The notes beneath the pieces are model-generated. The model was given only the letters and a program-made list of their open reading frames with translations. It was not told the origin of the DNA and ran no database searches. A stretch of DNA of 64,000 bases from Solibacillus sp. FSL H8-0538 (GTDB lineage: Bacteria > Bacillota > Bacilli > Bacillales_A > Planococcaceae), in contig NZ_JBBOPI010000001.1 in assembly GCF_038003525.1 (NCBI RefSeq), positions 239,001 to 303,000 on the forward strand. Direction: 5' to 3'. Positions within the stretch are counted from its first letter, which is position 1. Each line of letters opens with the position of its first letter. A program made the translations under genes and the position numbers. Of this stretch, positions 25,840-35,021 are shown piece after piece.

Positions 25840-26151
25840 TTAAATGATTTTTACGTAAAAATCACGACCATTAGTAATATCGATTACTTCTGTATTCTTC
25901 ACTTTTTTGTAGTAGTCAGCAATGTTTGTTGCAAGGCTAGAATAACCATTTAAATACGTTCCCTGCTCAATTTTTTTTCCTACGTTATGAAACTCGAAAT
26001 ACAGCTGTGTGTCTGGACACATAGTATCTAAAATTTGTAAGAAATCCCGCTTAGAAATATGAATCCCTCTTGTGTAGCGACATTCCCGACGATATGTGTC
26101 GTGTGAAACGTTAATTGGTTTTGGTTCATTTGTCATGGCGATTTGATTCAT
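25840..26151 (-). CDS. Hypothetical protein
   Basis: A 103-residue soluble protein with GGGAGGAG before ATG 26151. It contains TYRRECRYTRGIHISKRDF and ends in a short beta segment (GRDFYVKII). No domain is recognised. It is a single gene between the tsuAB terminator and ypsA and reads on the opposite strand to tsuAB. Confidence 0.6.
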   Translation of the reverse strand: MNQIAMTNEPKPINVSHDTYRRECRYTRGIHISKRDFLQILDTMCPDTQLYFEFHNVGKKIEQGTYLNGYSSLATNIADYYKKVKNTEVIDITNGRDFYVKII

Positions 26152-26283
26152 AATGCGCCAACTCCTCCCGTATGTTAGAAAAGCTAACTTACTACAATCA
26201 AATTATACCAAAAAAATCCTGTAAATTAATCAGAAAATTAAATAAATTAAAAATGATTTTTGAAAAAAGGAAAGGATGGGCAG

Positions 26284-26838
26284 TCACCAATCCTCCCGCT
26301 GCATCTCCTCGGCAATCATTTGCAAATCATACGCATTTATTTTTAATAATTCATACTTATGCGCGTCCATATATTTCTCTACAAGCTTTAATACGTATTT
26401 TGGTGACCCTTCGTTGTCCTCATCATACACAAGCAGCATCGCATCGGTATTATCAATAATAAATTTATCTTTTTCAATAAACTGCCACGGTGCCTCGTAC
26501 GGTCGTCTCGTCACACTTGTAACGAAGTTCGCTTTACTGACGATTTGCATATATGTTTCCCGCTTTTGCTCATTCCAATTTTTCTCCTGCTCTAAAAAGG
26601 GTGTAATAAGGGAATATTTCAGCTCAGGGAATTCCTCCTGCAGCGCTAGTACTACTTGCGCTGTCCACGTTTCAACACCTTGCTGGCCACTAATAACAAC
26701 CCACTCTAGACCAGCATCTACTAACATACGTAACTGATTTTCAATCGCTTTTTTTATAATGAGAACTCCGGGATGCTTGTCATTAAAGATGCCGAGCTCA
26801 TGTGGACGATAGCCTGTTACAAAAACAGTTTTAATCAT
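26284..26838 (-). CDS. ypsA: DUF1273 / YpsA-family protein
   Basis: A 184-residue SLOG/Rossmann-like protein: VFVTGYRPHELGIFNDKHPG at the start, VISGQQGVETWTAQVVLALQ in the middle and NTDAMLLVYDEDNEGSPKYV near the end. The frame extends 51 codons further upstream but only through repeat B3; AAAGGAG marks ATG 26838. YpsA is linked to cell-division control in Firmicutes, although its ligand is unknown. Confidence 0.88.
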   Translation of the reverse strand: MIKTVFVTGYRPHELGIFNDKHPGVLIIKKAIENQLRMLVDAGLEWVVISGQQGVETWTAQVVLALQEEFPELKYSLITPFLEQEKNWNEQKRETYMQIVSKANFVTSVTRRPYEAPWQFIEKDKFIIDNTDAMLLVYDEDNEGSPKYVLKLVEKYMDAHKYELLKINAYDLQMIAEEMQREDW

Positions 26839-26854
26839 ATGCGCTCTCCTTTTT

Positions 26855-27016
26855 AAAAAGATAAGAAAGTATAACTTGTTAGTAATGTTTAGGCATTCGC
26901 GCTGCACGCTCGAAGTCACGGTTTGTCCTCGGGTGAAAGTGGTGGAGCGTTTACTTTCGCTTCGGACTCGCAAGTAGCTTGTCGTGTGCAAACGGGTGCG
27001 AATGTGCTTTTCTTAA
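26855..27016. repeat. Family B structured repeat, copy B3
   Basis: Begins AAAAAGATAAGAAAGTATAA, the same head as family A; contains GCATTCGCGC (26893-26902) against GTGCGAATGT (26996-27005) and the inner pair GGGTGAAAGT/ACTTTCGC. Ends GCTTTTCTTAA. Confidence 0.8.
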
Positions 27017-27091
27017 AATGATAAAGGTTATTTTGCTCCATCATAACAATTCATTTTGTATATAAGCAAGCACTTGCCACATAACACGAAA

Positions 27092-27129
27092 AGGTTCATC
27101 CTCACGTTGACGAGACGCGGGATGAACCT
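27092..27129 (-). terminator. Likely rocD terminator
   Basis: AGGTTCATCC and GGATGAACCT form a 10-bp stem; on the minus strand it is followed by TTTTC. It lies about 135 bp past the rocD stop. Confidence 0.55.
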
Positions 27130-27263
27130 ACTTTTTATATAGCATAGGGGTGTAGTTAATAAATGTTCCGTGGATGCCGCCTTGGGGAAGCGACTACCAC
27201 TTGACGAAGGGGTCACGTCTTCACTTTGAGCAGAAAATGAAGGGTGCCTCCCTTTTAATCGAT

Positions 27264-28466
27264 TTACTTATTGAATACAGCTTTAATTTGCTCGATTGCC
27301 CAGTCTAGATCTTCTTTTGAAATCACTAGAGGAGGAGCAAAACGAATAACTGTATCATGTGTTTCTTTACATAATAATTTTAACGCTGCTAATTTTTCGC
27401 AGTATGGGCGAGCTGCTTCTGTTAATTCAACACCAATGAATAATCCACGACCACGAATATCTTTGATCACTGGGTTATCGATTGTGCGTAATTGTTGTTG
27501 GAAGTATTCACCTAACTCAAGAGAGCGCTGCGTTAAGTTTTCTTCCTCAAGTACTTCAAGTGCAGCAATTGATACGGCACATGCAAGTGGGTTACCACCG
27601 AACGTTGAACCGTGAGAACCTGGGTTAAATACGCCAAGGATATCATCATTCGCAACAACAGCAGAAATAGGGAATACGCCGCCACCTAATGCTTTACCAA
27701 GGATTAAGATGTCTGGTGTAATGCCTTCCCATTGGTGTGCAAATACTTTACCCGTACGAGAAAGACCCGTTTGGATTTCATCTGCAATAAATAATACATT
27801 ATTTTCTTTACAAAGCTCAGCCGCCGCTTGTAAGAAGCCAACTGGAGGCATGATGATACCTGCTTCACCTTGAATCGGTTCTACGATGAATGCAGCTGTG
27901 TTTGGTGTAATCGCTGCTTTCAGTGCATCGATATCACCGTAAGGAATTAATACGAAACCTGGTAGCATTGGGCCGAATCCGCGCTTGTATTCAGCATCTG
28001 AAGAAAGGGATACAGCACCCATTGTACGTCCATGGAAGTTCCCGTTACAGCCAATAATTTGTGCTTGGTTTTCAGCGATGCCTTTTACTTCATAGCCCCA
28101 ACGACGCGCAGTTTTGATCGCAGTTTCGACTGCTTCAGCACCTGTGTTCATTGGTAAAACCATATTTTTTCCTGTTAGTTGGCAAAGCTTTTCATACCAT
28201 TCACCTAATGTAACACTGTGGAATGCACGTGAAGTAAGTGTTACTAGGTCTGCTTGGTCTTTTAACGCTTGAATAATTTTTGGGTGACGGTGACCTTGGT
28301 TAAGGGCAGAATACGCTGAAAGCATATCCATATATTTATTGCCTTCTGGATCTGTTACCCAAACACCTTCTGCTTTTTCAATAACGATTGGCAGTGGATG
28401 ATAGTTATGCGCACCGAATTTTTCAGTTTTTTCAATTAGTTGAGCTGACTTTGTATGTGTAGACAT
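27264..28466 (-). CDS. rocD: Ornithine aminotransferase
   Basis: A 400-residue class III aminotransferase. The PLP lysine is Lys258 in [23 protein letters not shown] and [15 protein letters not shown] are diagnostic of ornithine aminotransferase. It converts ornithine and 2-oxoglutarate to glutamate semialdehyde and glutamate, the step before RocA. It starts 25 bp after rocA and shares its sigma-54 promoter. No rocF (arginase) or arginine permease is in the window, so the cell must get ornithine or arginine entry from elsewhere. Confidence 0.94.
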   Translation of the reverse strand: MSTHTKSAQLIEKTEKFGAHNYHPLPIVIEKAEGVWVTDPEGNKYMDMLSAYSALNQGHRHPKIIQALKDQADLVTLTSRAFHSVTLGEWYEKLCQLTGKNMVLPMNTGAEAVETAIKTARRWGYEVKGIAENQAQIIGCNGNFHGRTMGAVSLSSDAEYKRGFGPMLPGFVLIPYGDIDALKAAITPNTAAFIVEPIQGEAGIIMPPVGFLQAAAELCKENNVLFIADEIQTGLSRTGKVFAHQWEGITPDILILGKALGGGVFPISAVVANDDILGVFNPGSHGSTFGGNPLACAVSIAALEVLEEENLTQRSLELGEYFQQQLRTIDNPVIKDIRGRGLFIGVELTEAARPYCEKLAALKLLCKETHDTVIRFAPPLVISKEDLDWAIEQIKAVFNK

Positions 28467-28491
28467 TTAAATTCCTCCTAGTTAAAAAATA

Positions 28492-30042
28492 TTAAAACGT
28501 TTCTGAAATTGATTTTGCTTGTAAATGTAATTGTAAGTAGTCTGGAGAACCTGCTTTAGAGTCAGTACCAGACATGTTGAAGCCACCAAATGGTTGGTAA
28601 CCAACAATAGCAGCAGTACAGCCGCGGTTGATGTATAGGTTACCTACATGGAATTCACGTTTTGCTTGTTCAATGTGAGCAGCGTTTTGTGAAATAACAG
28701 CACCAGTCAGACCGTAATCTGTGTTGTTCGCTACTTTAATTAAGTGATCGAAGTCAGTTGCTTTAGAAATCGCTAATACTGGACCGAATACTTCTTCTTT
28801 CATTAAACGAGCATCTTCGTGTACGTCAGCAATGATTGTTGGTTCAACGAAGTAACCAGTTGAATCATCCGAACCGCCACCAAGGACTAAGCGACCTTCG
28901 CCTTTACCAATTTCAATGTATTCTTTAATTTTGTTAAATGATTTATCGCTAATTACTGGACCTACGAACGTATCGCCATTCGTTGGATCACCCATTTTAA
29001 GCTCTGAAGCAAGTGCTACAACTTTTTCAAGTACTACGTCATACACATCTTGGTGGATAACAGCACGAGAACAAGCTGAACATTTTTGACCAGCATAACC
29101 GAATGCTGATTTTACGATGGATTGTGCAGCTAAATCTACATCCGCTTCGCTATCAACGATGATTGTATCTTTACCACCCATTTCAGCGATTACACGTTTT
29201 AACCAAATTTGGCCATCATGTACTTGTGCAGCGCGACCGTAAATACGGCAACCTACAGCACGAGAACCTGTGAATGAGATGAAACGAGTTTTGATATGAT
29301 CTACTAAGTAGTCACCGATTTCAGCGCCGCTACCTGGTAAGTAGTTCACTACGCCATCAGGAAGACCAGCTTCTTTTAATACCTCCATGAATTTAGCAGC
29401 AATAACTGGAGCTGTTTCAGCAGGTTTTAATACAACTGTGTTACCAGTTACAACTGCACCTACTGTAGTACCAGCCATGATTGCTAATGAGAAGTTAAAT
29501 GGTGGGATTACGATACCAACACCAAGTGGGAAGTATGTGAATTCATTATGCTCACCTGGGTTATGTTTAACTTCGCCGCCTTTAGCTAATTCAAACATTT
29601 GACGACCATAGTATTCTAGGAAATCGATACATTCAGCTGTTTCGCCATCCGCTTCAGCCCATGGTTTACCGACTTCTTTTACTAACCAAGCATTGAATTC
29701 GTGTTTACGACGGCGGATGATCGCAGCAGCACGGAATAAAACGCCAGCGCGTAATTCAACTGAAGTGTTTTTCCACGTTTCAAAGCTAGCTAGAGCAGCT
29801 TGGATCGCTTGTTCAGCAATTTCAACAGTTGCGTAATATACGCGACCAATGATTTCTGATTTATTAGCAGGGTTAATTGATTCAATAACGTTTGAGCTTT
29901 CAACTGTTTGGCCATTAATGATGATTGGGTAAGTTTGACCAAGTTCACTTTCAACTTTTTTAATAGCCGCTGTAATTTCAGCAGTAGCTTTCGCGTCTTC
30001 TTGGAATTTTGTTAGTGGCTCATGTTTGTATGGATTAGGCAA
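28492..30042 (-). CDS. rocA: L-glutamate gamma-semialdehyde dehydrogenase
   Basis: A 516-residue aldehyde dehydrogenase of the RocA type, close in layout to the Bacillus enzyme. The catalytic Cys lies in [25 protein letters not shown] and the C-terminal [14 protein letters not shown] are RocA hallmarks. It oxidises pyrroline-5-carboxylate/glutamate semialdehyde to glutamate with NAD. The start is TTG 30042, eight bases after AAAAGGAG; a GTG at 30051 would overlap that site. It opens the rocA-rocD unit and is divergent from a sigma-54 activator. Confidence 0.93.
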   Translation of the reverse strand: MPNPYKHEPLTKFQEDAKATAEITAAIKKVESELGQTYPIIINGQTVESSNVIESINPANKSEIIGRVYYATVEIAEQAIQAALASFETWKNTSVELRAGVLFRAAAIIRRRKHEFNAWLVKEVGKPWAEADGETAECIDFLEYYGRQMFELAKGGEVKHNPGEHNEFTYFPLGVGIVIPPFNFSLAIMAGTTVGAVVTGNTVVLKPAETAPVIAAKFMEVLKEAGLPDGVVNYLPGSGAEIGDYLVDHIKTRFISFTGSRAVGCRIYGRAAQVHDGQIWLKRVIAEMGGKDTIIVDSEADVDLAAQSIVKSAFGYAGQKCSACSRAVIHQDVYDVVLEKVVALASELKMGDPTNGDTFVGPVISDKSFNKIKEYIEIGKGEGRLVLGGGSDDSTGYFVEPTIIADVHEDARLMKEEVFGPVLAISKATDFDHLIKVANNTDYGLTGAVISQNAAHIEQAKREFHVGNLYINRGCTAAIVGYQPFGGFNMSGTDSKAGSPDYLQLHLQAKSISETF

Positions 30043-30076
30043 GAATAACACTCCTTTTATTGTTGTACTTTTCTAT

Positions 30077-30093
30077 AAGCAATTTGTGTGCCA
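30077..30093 (-). promoter_or_regulatory. Sigma-54 promoter of rocA-rocD
   Basis: On the minus strand TGGCACACAAATTGCTT fits the -24/-12 consensus: GG and GC are separated by exactly 10 bp. It ends about 35 bp before the rocA start. Confidence 0.9.
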
Positions 30094-30216
30094 ACTTTGA
30101 AAAGGCGGAAAATTAACATTTCATTCGTAATGGTGGAATATTTTGCGCAAAAAAAATTGTCATTACCTCTTTTTCGCCAAATAATTTTGCGATATGATAA
30201 GAGAGAGGTGATTTTT

Positions 30217-31596
30217 TTGAAAAAAGAGAAAATTATTTTAATGAATAAGCTATATGAAGAAATAATTGAACGGGTGGACGTCGGCATTCATGCGGTGGAT
30301 GAGGCGGGGCGCACCGTTATTTATAATAAAAAAATGCGGGAAATGGAATCGATGGAAAAAGAAGATGTGCTGTATAAAGATATGCGGGATGTTTTTCAGT
30401 TCCAGGAAAACCAAAGCAGTACACTATTGCATTCGTTGCATGAGGGCGAAGAAGTAATTAATGTAAAGCAAACGTATTTTAATAATCGCGGCGTAGAAAT
30501 TACAACCGTCAACCAAACCTTCCCGATTAGTTTGGACGAAAAAATTTGTGCAGCAGTTGAGATCGCGACAGATGTAACGAAAATGGAAAGGCTTATGCGA
30601 ACGAAAATTCGCCAGGTGGAGTCAAAAATCACATTTGACCAAATTATTGGGAGTAGTCAGCCGCTACGAGAAGTAATTGAAGTAGCAAGAAGGGCCACGC
30701 GAACGAATTCCAATGTCCTCGTTATTGGGGAAACCGGAACAGGGAAGGAATTATTTGCTCAGAGCATTCATTCGGAAAGTCAGCGAGCAAACGCCCCTTT
30801 TATTTCGCAAAACTGTGCGGCATTGCCAGATACATTAATAGAAGGCATTCTTTTTGGAACGACAAAAGGTGCGTTTACTGGAGCGATTGATAGTCCAGGG
30901 CTTTTTGAACAGGCGCATGGGGGTACGCTCCTGCTAGATGAGCTGAATTCACTTAATATTACGTTACAGGCAAAGCTTCTGCGGGTGCTTCAGGAGAAAA
31001 AAATAAGACGTGTTGGCGGCTCAAAGGAAATTCCGATAGATGTTCGCATCATCGCAACAATTAATGAGGACCCAATTGATGTCATCGCTACGAATCGCTT
31101 GCGAAAAGATTTATACTACCGCCTAGCCGTGATTACGGTATTTATCCCACCGCTGCGCGAGCGAATTGAAGATATCGAGGTGCTCGTAAGGCAGTTTATT
31201 GCAAAATATAATCATTTATTTGAAATGAGTGTACAGACGGTATCGGATGAAGTGATGGCGCTTTTTACGACGCATCCATGGCCGGGAAATGTACGAGAGC
31301 TTGAGCATGCAATTGAAGCGGCGATGAATTTAATACACCATGAAAAGTTTATCGAATATCACCATTTACCTTATCAATACCGGAAAGCAGTCGGGCAACA
31401 AGCTCAACCGACAGTAAAAGTATTGCCCCGTATTGAAACGCATCAATTAACAGAGCAACTAGCTGTATTTGAGAAGTTAGTTATTGAACAGACGCTTGTA
31501 GAAAATGCGGGTCATATTACTAACGCAGCACAGAAGCTTGGACTTAGCCGTCAAAGCCTACAATACCGGATGAAGCGGTTAAATATTAAGGTTTAA
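30217..31596 (+). CDS. rocR: Sigma-54-dependent activator, RocR-like
   Basis: A 459-residue regulator: PAS domain (about residues 10-125), AAA+ domain (about 145-375) with Walker A GETGTGKE, the sigma-54 contact loop KGAFTGA and LLDELNSLN, and a C-terminal Fis-type helix-turn-helix (AAQKLGLSRQSLQYRMKRL). The start is TTG 30217 behind GAGAGGTGA, although the frame is open to 30088. It is divergent from rocA-rocD and their sigma-54 promoter, so it is most likely their activator, responding to ornithine or a related metabolite through the PAS domain. Confidence 0.9.
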   Translation: MKKEKIILMNKLYEEIIERVDVGIHAVDEAGRTVIYNKKMREMESMEKEDVLYKDMRDVFQFQENQSSTLLHSLHEGEEVINVKQTYFNNRGVEITTVNQTFPISLDEKICAAVEIATDVTKMERLMRTKIRQVESKITFDQIIGSSQPLREVIEVARRATRTNSNVLVIGETGTGKELFAQSIHSESQRANAPFISQNCAALPDTLIEGILFGTTKGAFTGAIDSPGLFEQAHGGTLLLDELNSLNITLQAKLLRVLQEKKIRRVGGSKEIPIDVRIIATINEDPIDVIATNRLRKDLYYRLAVITVFIPPLRERIEDIEVLVRQFIAKYNHLFEMSVQTVSDEVMALFTTHPWPGNVRELEHAIEAAMNLIHHEKFIEYHHLPYQYRKAVGQQAQPTVKVLPRIETHQLTEQLAVFEKLVIEQTLVENAGHITNAAQKLGLSRQSLQYRMKRLNIKV

Positions 31597-31784
31597 TAAA
31601 GGGACTTTACCAAAACATGTACTTTACTTTAAAAGAAGGTGCACTACTTTATAGGCACATGAAACGGAAAGCGACCGCCTGGAATGGAATGTGCTGTCAA
31701 GTTCAGATTTTGGTGTAGAGCCTTAATAAAAAATACTCATTTTGCATAAAAATATTTGAAAATATTTAATTTTCAGCATACTAT

Positions 31785-31870
31785 TTTAGTAGATAAGAAA
31801 GTATAACTTTCTTATCTACCTAAGTAAGGACATCATCTCGCCCTATTTTGGGCGAGATGTGTCTTTCTAA
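31785..31870. repeat. Family A structured repeat, copy A3
   Basis: Hairpin 1 is perfect: GTAGATAAGAAAGT, ATA, ACTTTCTTATCTAC. Hairpin 2: CATCTCGCCC, TATTTT, GGGCGAGATG. Almost identical to A2 10.4 kb away. It ends 20 bp before rpoN. Confidence 0.88.
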
Positions 31871-31889
31871 GTAGAGAAGGAGGGGTTGT

Positions 31890-33227
31890 ATGGAATTGTC
31901 GATGCAGTTGCAACAAAAACAACAATTAAATCTAGCGCTTACGCCGCAGCTAAAGCAATCGCTCGATATTTTATCGTATTCCATGAATGACCTCATTACG
32001 CATATAAAAGAGCAGGCTGAGGCCAATCCATTAATGGAGCTTGAACCTTCCCCATTGCTTGAAACGACGCTAGATTTAGCACGTATACCGGTGCAAGGAA
32101 CAACCTTTGCAGAATCAAATGAACTGCCGTTTCAAATCACGGCAAATGAACAGTCGTTGGAGCTTGTTCTAATGGAACAACTCGCTATGCAAAAGCAGCT
32201 GACACAGCTTGAGAAACAAGTCGTCCTGTATTTCATTCAAAACTTAAATGATTCCGGTTATTTGCAATGTGAATTGGAGGAAGTGGCCGATGAATTTACA
32301 CTTCCATTAACAGCCTGTGAGGAACTACTTAAGGTGCTGCAAAGCTTTGAGCCAGCAGGGATTGGTGCACGTACGGTACAGGAATGTCTGTTACTCCAGC
32401 TACGAAATCAAAAAAATATCCCGCATTATACAAACCAAATTATTGTCGATCATCTAGACGAGCTAGCAGGCAAGGAGTTTGATCAGCTTGCTGCCATATA
32501 TGAGATTTCACTAAATGAAGTGGCTCAAGTGCTCGCTTTTATTCAAACGCTCAACCCGCGTCCTGTATACGAAGTAGCGCCTCGTGAAATTCAATACATC
32601 GTGCCGGATATTATTGTAGAGTCTTTTGGGGATGAATTTGTTATTCGCATTAACGATCTATATATGCCGCAAATTTCGGTGAATCATTATTATGAGGAGC
32701 TGTTACAAGAAAATGCACAGGTTGCGGATTATTTAAAAGGGAAGTTATCCGAGGTGCTATTACTAAAAAAAGGAATTGAGCAGCGCCACGAGACATTATA
32801 TAATGTTACAAAAATTATTTTAGACTACCAACAAGCTTTTTTAACAGAAGGAAAGAAGGCGTTAAAGCCACTGCGTCTTAAAGATGTGGCACAAGTTACT
32901 GGACTTCATGAATCGACGATTAGTCGCACAACGCGCAGTAAATTTATTCAAACGCCACATGGGACATTTGCGTTAAAAATATTTTTCGTTCGCGGTCTCC
33001 CAACAGAAGACGGGACACAAAATTCTGTTTTACACATTAAAGAAATGATTAAGCAGATTATTGCACAGGAAAATCCGCTAAAGCCCTATTCAGATCAAAA
33101 AATAACGAGTCTTCTTGTGGAACAAGGCATTGTCATTGCTCGGAGGACAGTCGCGAAATATCGGGAACAACTCGGTATTGCTCAGTCAACAAAACGAGAA
33201 AAAAATAATTCGAAGGGGGTGTATTAA
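31890..33227 (+). CDS. rpoN: RNA polymerase sigma-54 factor
   Basis: A 445-residue sigma-54 (SigL). The Gln/Leu-rich region I (LQQKQQLNLALTPQLKQSL) contacts activators; the middle binds core polymerase; the C-terminal RpoN box, ARRTVAKYREQLGI, reads the -24 element. AAGGAGGGG precedes ATG 31890. It overlaps the next gene by one base (TAATG) and lies between two sigma-54 activators and two sigma-54 promoters, an unusually compact local regulon. It should also serve distant promoters. Confidence 0.95.
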   Translation: MELSMQLQQKQQLNLALTPQLKQSLDILSYSMNDLITHIKEQAEANPLMELEPSPLLETTLDLARIPVQGTTFAESNELPFQITANEQSLELVLMEQLAMQKQLTQLEKQVVLYFIQNLNDSGYLQCELEEVADEFTLPLTACEELLKVLQSFEPAGIGARTVQECLLLQLRNQKNIPHYTNQIIVDHLDELAGKEFDQLAAIYEISLNEVAQVLAFIQTLNPRPVYEVAPREIQYIVPDIIVESFGDEFVIRINDLYMPQISVNHYYEELLQENAQVADYLKGKLSEVLLLKKGIEQRHETLYNVTKIILDYQQAFLTEGKKALKPLRLKDVAQVTGLHESTISRTTRSKFIQTPHGTFALKIFFVRGLPTEDGTQNSVLHIKEMIKQIIAQENPLKPYSDQKITSLLVEQGIVIARRTVAKYREQLGIAQSTKREKNNSKGVY

Positions 33228-34600
33228 TGATTCAGACAATCCCGAATTTCCAATTATTATCAGATTATGACGATGTACTAGTAGCCGATGAGCATGGAAA
33301 GGTGATTTTCTTTGACCTTGCCGATGCCCATATTTTAAAGCTAATCGGCGTACGCCCGGAAGATTTTTTAGGGAAAAAAGTGACGGCACTCTATCCAAAT
33401 TTACCAGCAGAAAAAAGTACTATTATGCATGTGTTACGTTCAGGAGAACCGCTGCCTGCGGTAAAACAACATGTCGAGACTTTTAGTGGACAGGAAGTAG
33501 CGATACATAGTGCCACTTACCCAATTTGTGTAGATGGAAAAATCATTGGCGCCATTGAGTTTTCGAAGCACTACTATGAGTTAGGGGATATTGATTACGT
33601 TAATCAAAAAGCAAAGCATCCTATATACCGAAATAATAATACGCTTTACACGGTAGAGGATATTATGACACATAATCCGAAAATGCAGCTCATCAAGGAA
33701 AAAGTGATACAAATGGCAAAATCACATTCTGCTGTTTTAATTTATGGGAAAACAGGGACGGGTAAAGAAATGGTTGCTCAAGCAATCCATAACGCAAGTA
33801 ATCGTTTTGATAAGCCATTTGTTGCACTTAACTGTGGGGCAGTTCCGGTAGGATTAATGGAAAGCACACTATTTGGAACAGTTAAAGGAAGCTTTACAGG
33901 TGCAAATGACTCTTCTGGGATTTTTGAGCAAGCAAAAGGTGGTACGGTATTTTTAGATGAATTAAACTCTCTTCCGTTAGATATGCAAGTAAAACTGTTA
34001 AAAGTAGTGGAAGAAAAACGTGTGCGTCGCCTTGGTGGACAAGAAGATATGCAACTCGACTTTCGGATTATTGCCGCAACGAATGAACATCCCTTTGAAC
34101 TCATAGAGGGAGGTAAGTTACGTGAGGACTTATATTACCGCCTAAGTATTTTGCAAATCGATTTACCTACATTAAAAGAGCGTCCTGAAGATATTGAACT
34201 TCTCACGAAATATTATATAAATCGCTATAACGATATCATGCATATTCGAATTTTAGATATTGAAGAAGATGTATTGGATTGCTTTAAAGCGTATCATTGG
34301 CCTGGGAATATTCGTCAGTTAAAAAACTCGATTGAAACAGCGTATCATAATGTTCAGTCGACGCTGTTGACGCTTGAGGACGTACCTGACACGATTAAAA
34401 ATAGTCACTTATTACAAAATAAGAATGATATTAAGAGAAATGATGCACTTTCATTAAAAGAACAATTGGAGCAAATAGAAATCGCCATCATTCAGGAAAG
34501 TTACGTAAAATGTGGTGAGAATATATCACAAACAGCGAGGTCATTGAATATTTCCAAGCAAACGCTACATTATAAAATGCAAAAATATAAATTGATATAA
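33227..34600 (+). CDS. Second sigma-54-dependent activator
   Basis: A 457-residue PAS-AAA+-HTH protein, coupled to rpoN by the TAATG overlap. Walker A is GKTGTGKEMV, the sensor region LDELNSLPLDMQVKLL is intact, and the C-terminus is a Fis-type HTH (TARSLNISKQTLHYKMQKY). The sigma-54 contact loop reads KGSFTGA instead of the standard GAFTGA, a conservative Ala-to-Ser change. A sigma-54 promoter for the downstream amidohydrolase starts 116 bp after its stop, so that gene is its probable target. The PAS ligand is unknown. Confidence 0.9.
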   Translation: MIQTIPNFQLLSDYDDVLVADEHGKVIFFDLADAHILKLIGVRPEDFLGKKVTALYPNLPAEKSTIMHVLRSGEPLPAVKQHVETFSGQEVAIHSATYPICVDGKIIGAIEFSKHYYELGDIDYVNQKAKHPIYRNNNTLYTVEDIMTHNPKMQLIKEKVIQMAKSHSAVLIYGKTGTGKEMVAQAIHNASNRFDKPFVALNCGAVPVGLMESTLFGTVKGSFTGANDSSGIFEQAKGGTVFLDELNSLPLDMQVKLLKVVEEKRVRRLGGQEDMQLDFRIIAATNEHPFELIEGGKLREDLYYRLSILQIDLPTLKERPEDIELLTKYYINRYNDIMHIRILDIEEDVLDCFKAYHWPGNIRQLKNSIETAYHNVQSTLLTLEDVPDTIKNSHLLQNKNDIKRNDALSLKEQLEQIEIAIIQESYVKCGENISQTARSLNISKQTLHYKMQKYKLI

Positions 34601-34715
34601 ACAAACGTAAATTTTTTTTGACGAATTTGTCTGAGAAATTTTACGTTTTTTTATTTTGTTCTAAGAATATTCTAATAAACTAAAGAATTCGTTCATTATT
34701 TTTGTAGCATAAAAT

Positions 34716-34732
34716 TGGCACGGAAATTGCTT
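34716..34732 (+). promoter_or_regulatory. Sigma-54 promoter upstream of the amidohydrolase gene
   Basis: TGGCACGGAAATTGCTT matches the -24/-12 consensus with GG (34717) and GC (34729) 10 bp apart. About 290 bp, including a 195-bp inserted element, separate it from the gene. Confidence 0.88.
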
Positions 34733-34780
34733 AAAATAAATTAACAGAAAGTACTCTTAAAAAAGAGCCTAGCAGAAAAA

Positions 34781-34975
34781 GAGGGCACTGAAAAAAACCG
34801 AAACGGAATTTCTACATAGTATTTTTATGCTTCTGCTTTATTTTATTCAGAAAGCATAGGTGAGGAGGCTCACCACCACACGCGAAAAAGCGAGTGCCAG
34901 CGCACCAATGACCTATCACTATGTTGCTGATGCTTCGTAGAAATTTTAGTAGGAATCAACTTTATCAGTGCCTTC
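34781..34975. mobile_element. Transposase-less element with IS1182-type ends (MITE-like)
   Basis: Left end GAGGGCACTGAAAAA is identical to the inverted repeat of the IS at 36710; right end TTTATCAGTGCCTTC is its slightly decayed partner. The 195-bp interior is itself partly palindromic (AATTTCTAC near the left, GTAGAAATTTT near the right) and codes for nothing. No clear target duplication remains. Confidence 0.7.
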
Positions 34976-35021
34976 ATTAAAGGTGAGTTAGTTTTTGATA
35001 AGAGTGGAAAGGGTGAATAAT

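Noticed and set aside
27028-27216. 62-codon minus strand frame downstream of rocD
   Set aside because: It crosses the rocD terminator hairpin, has no ribosome binding site and no family resemblance.
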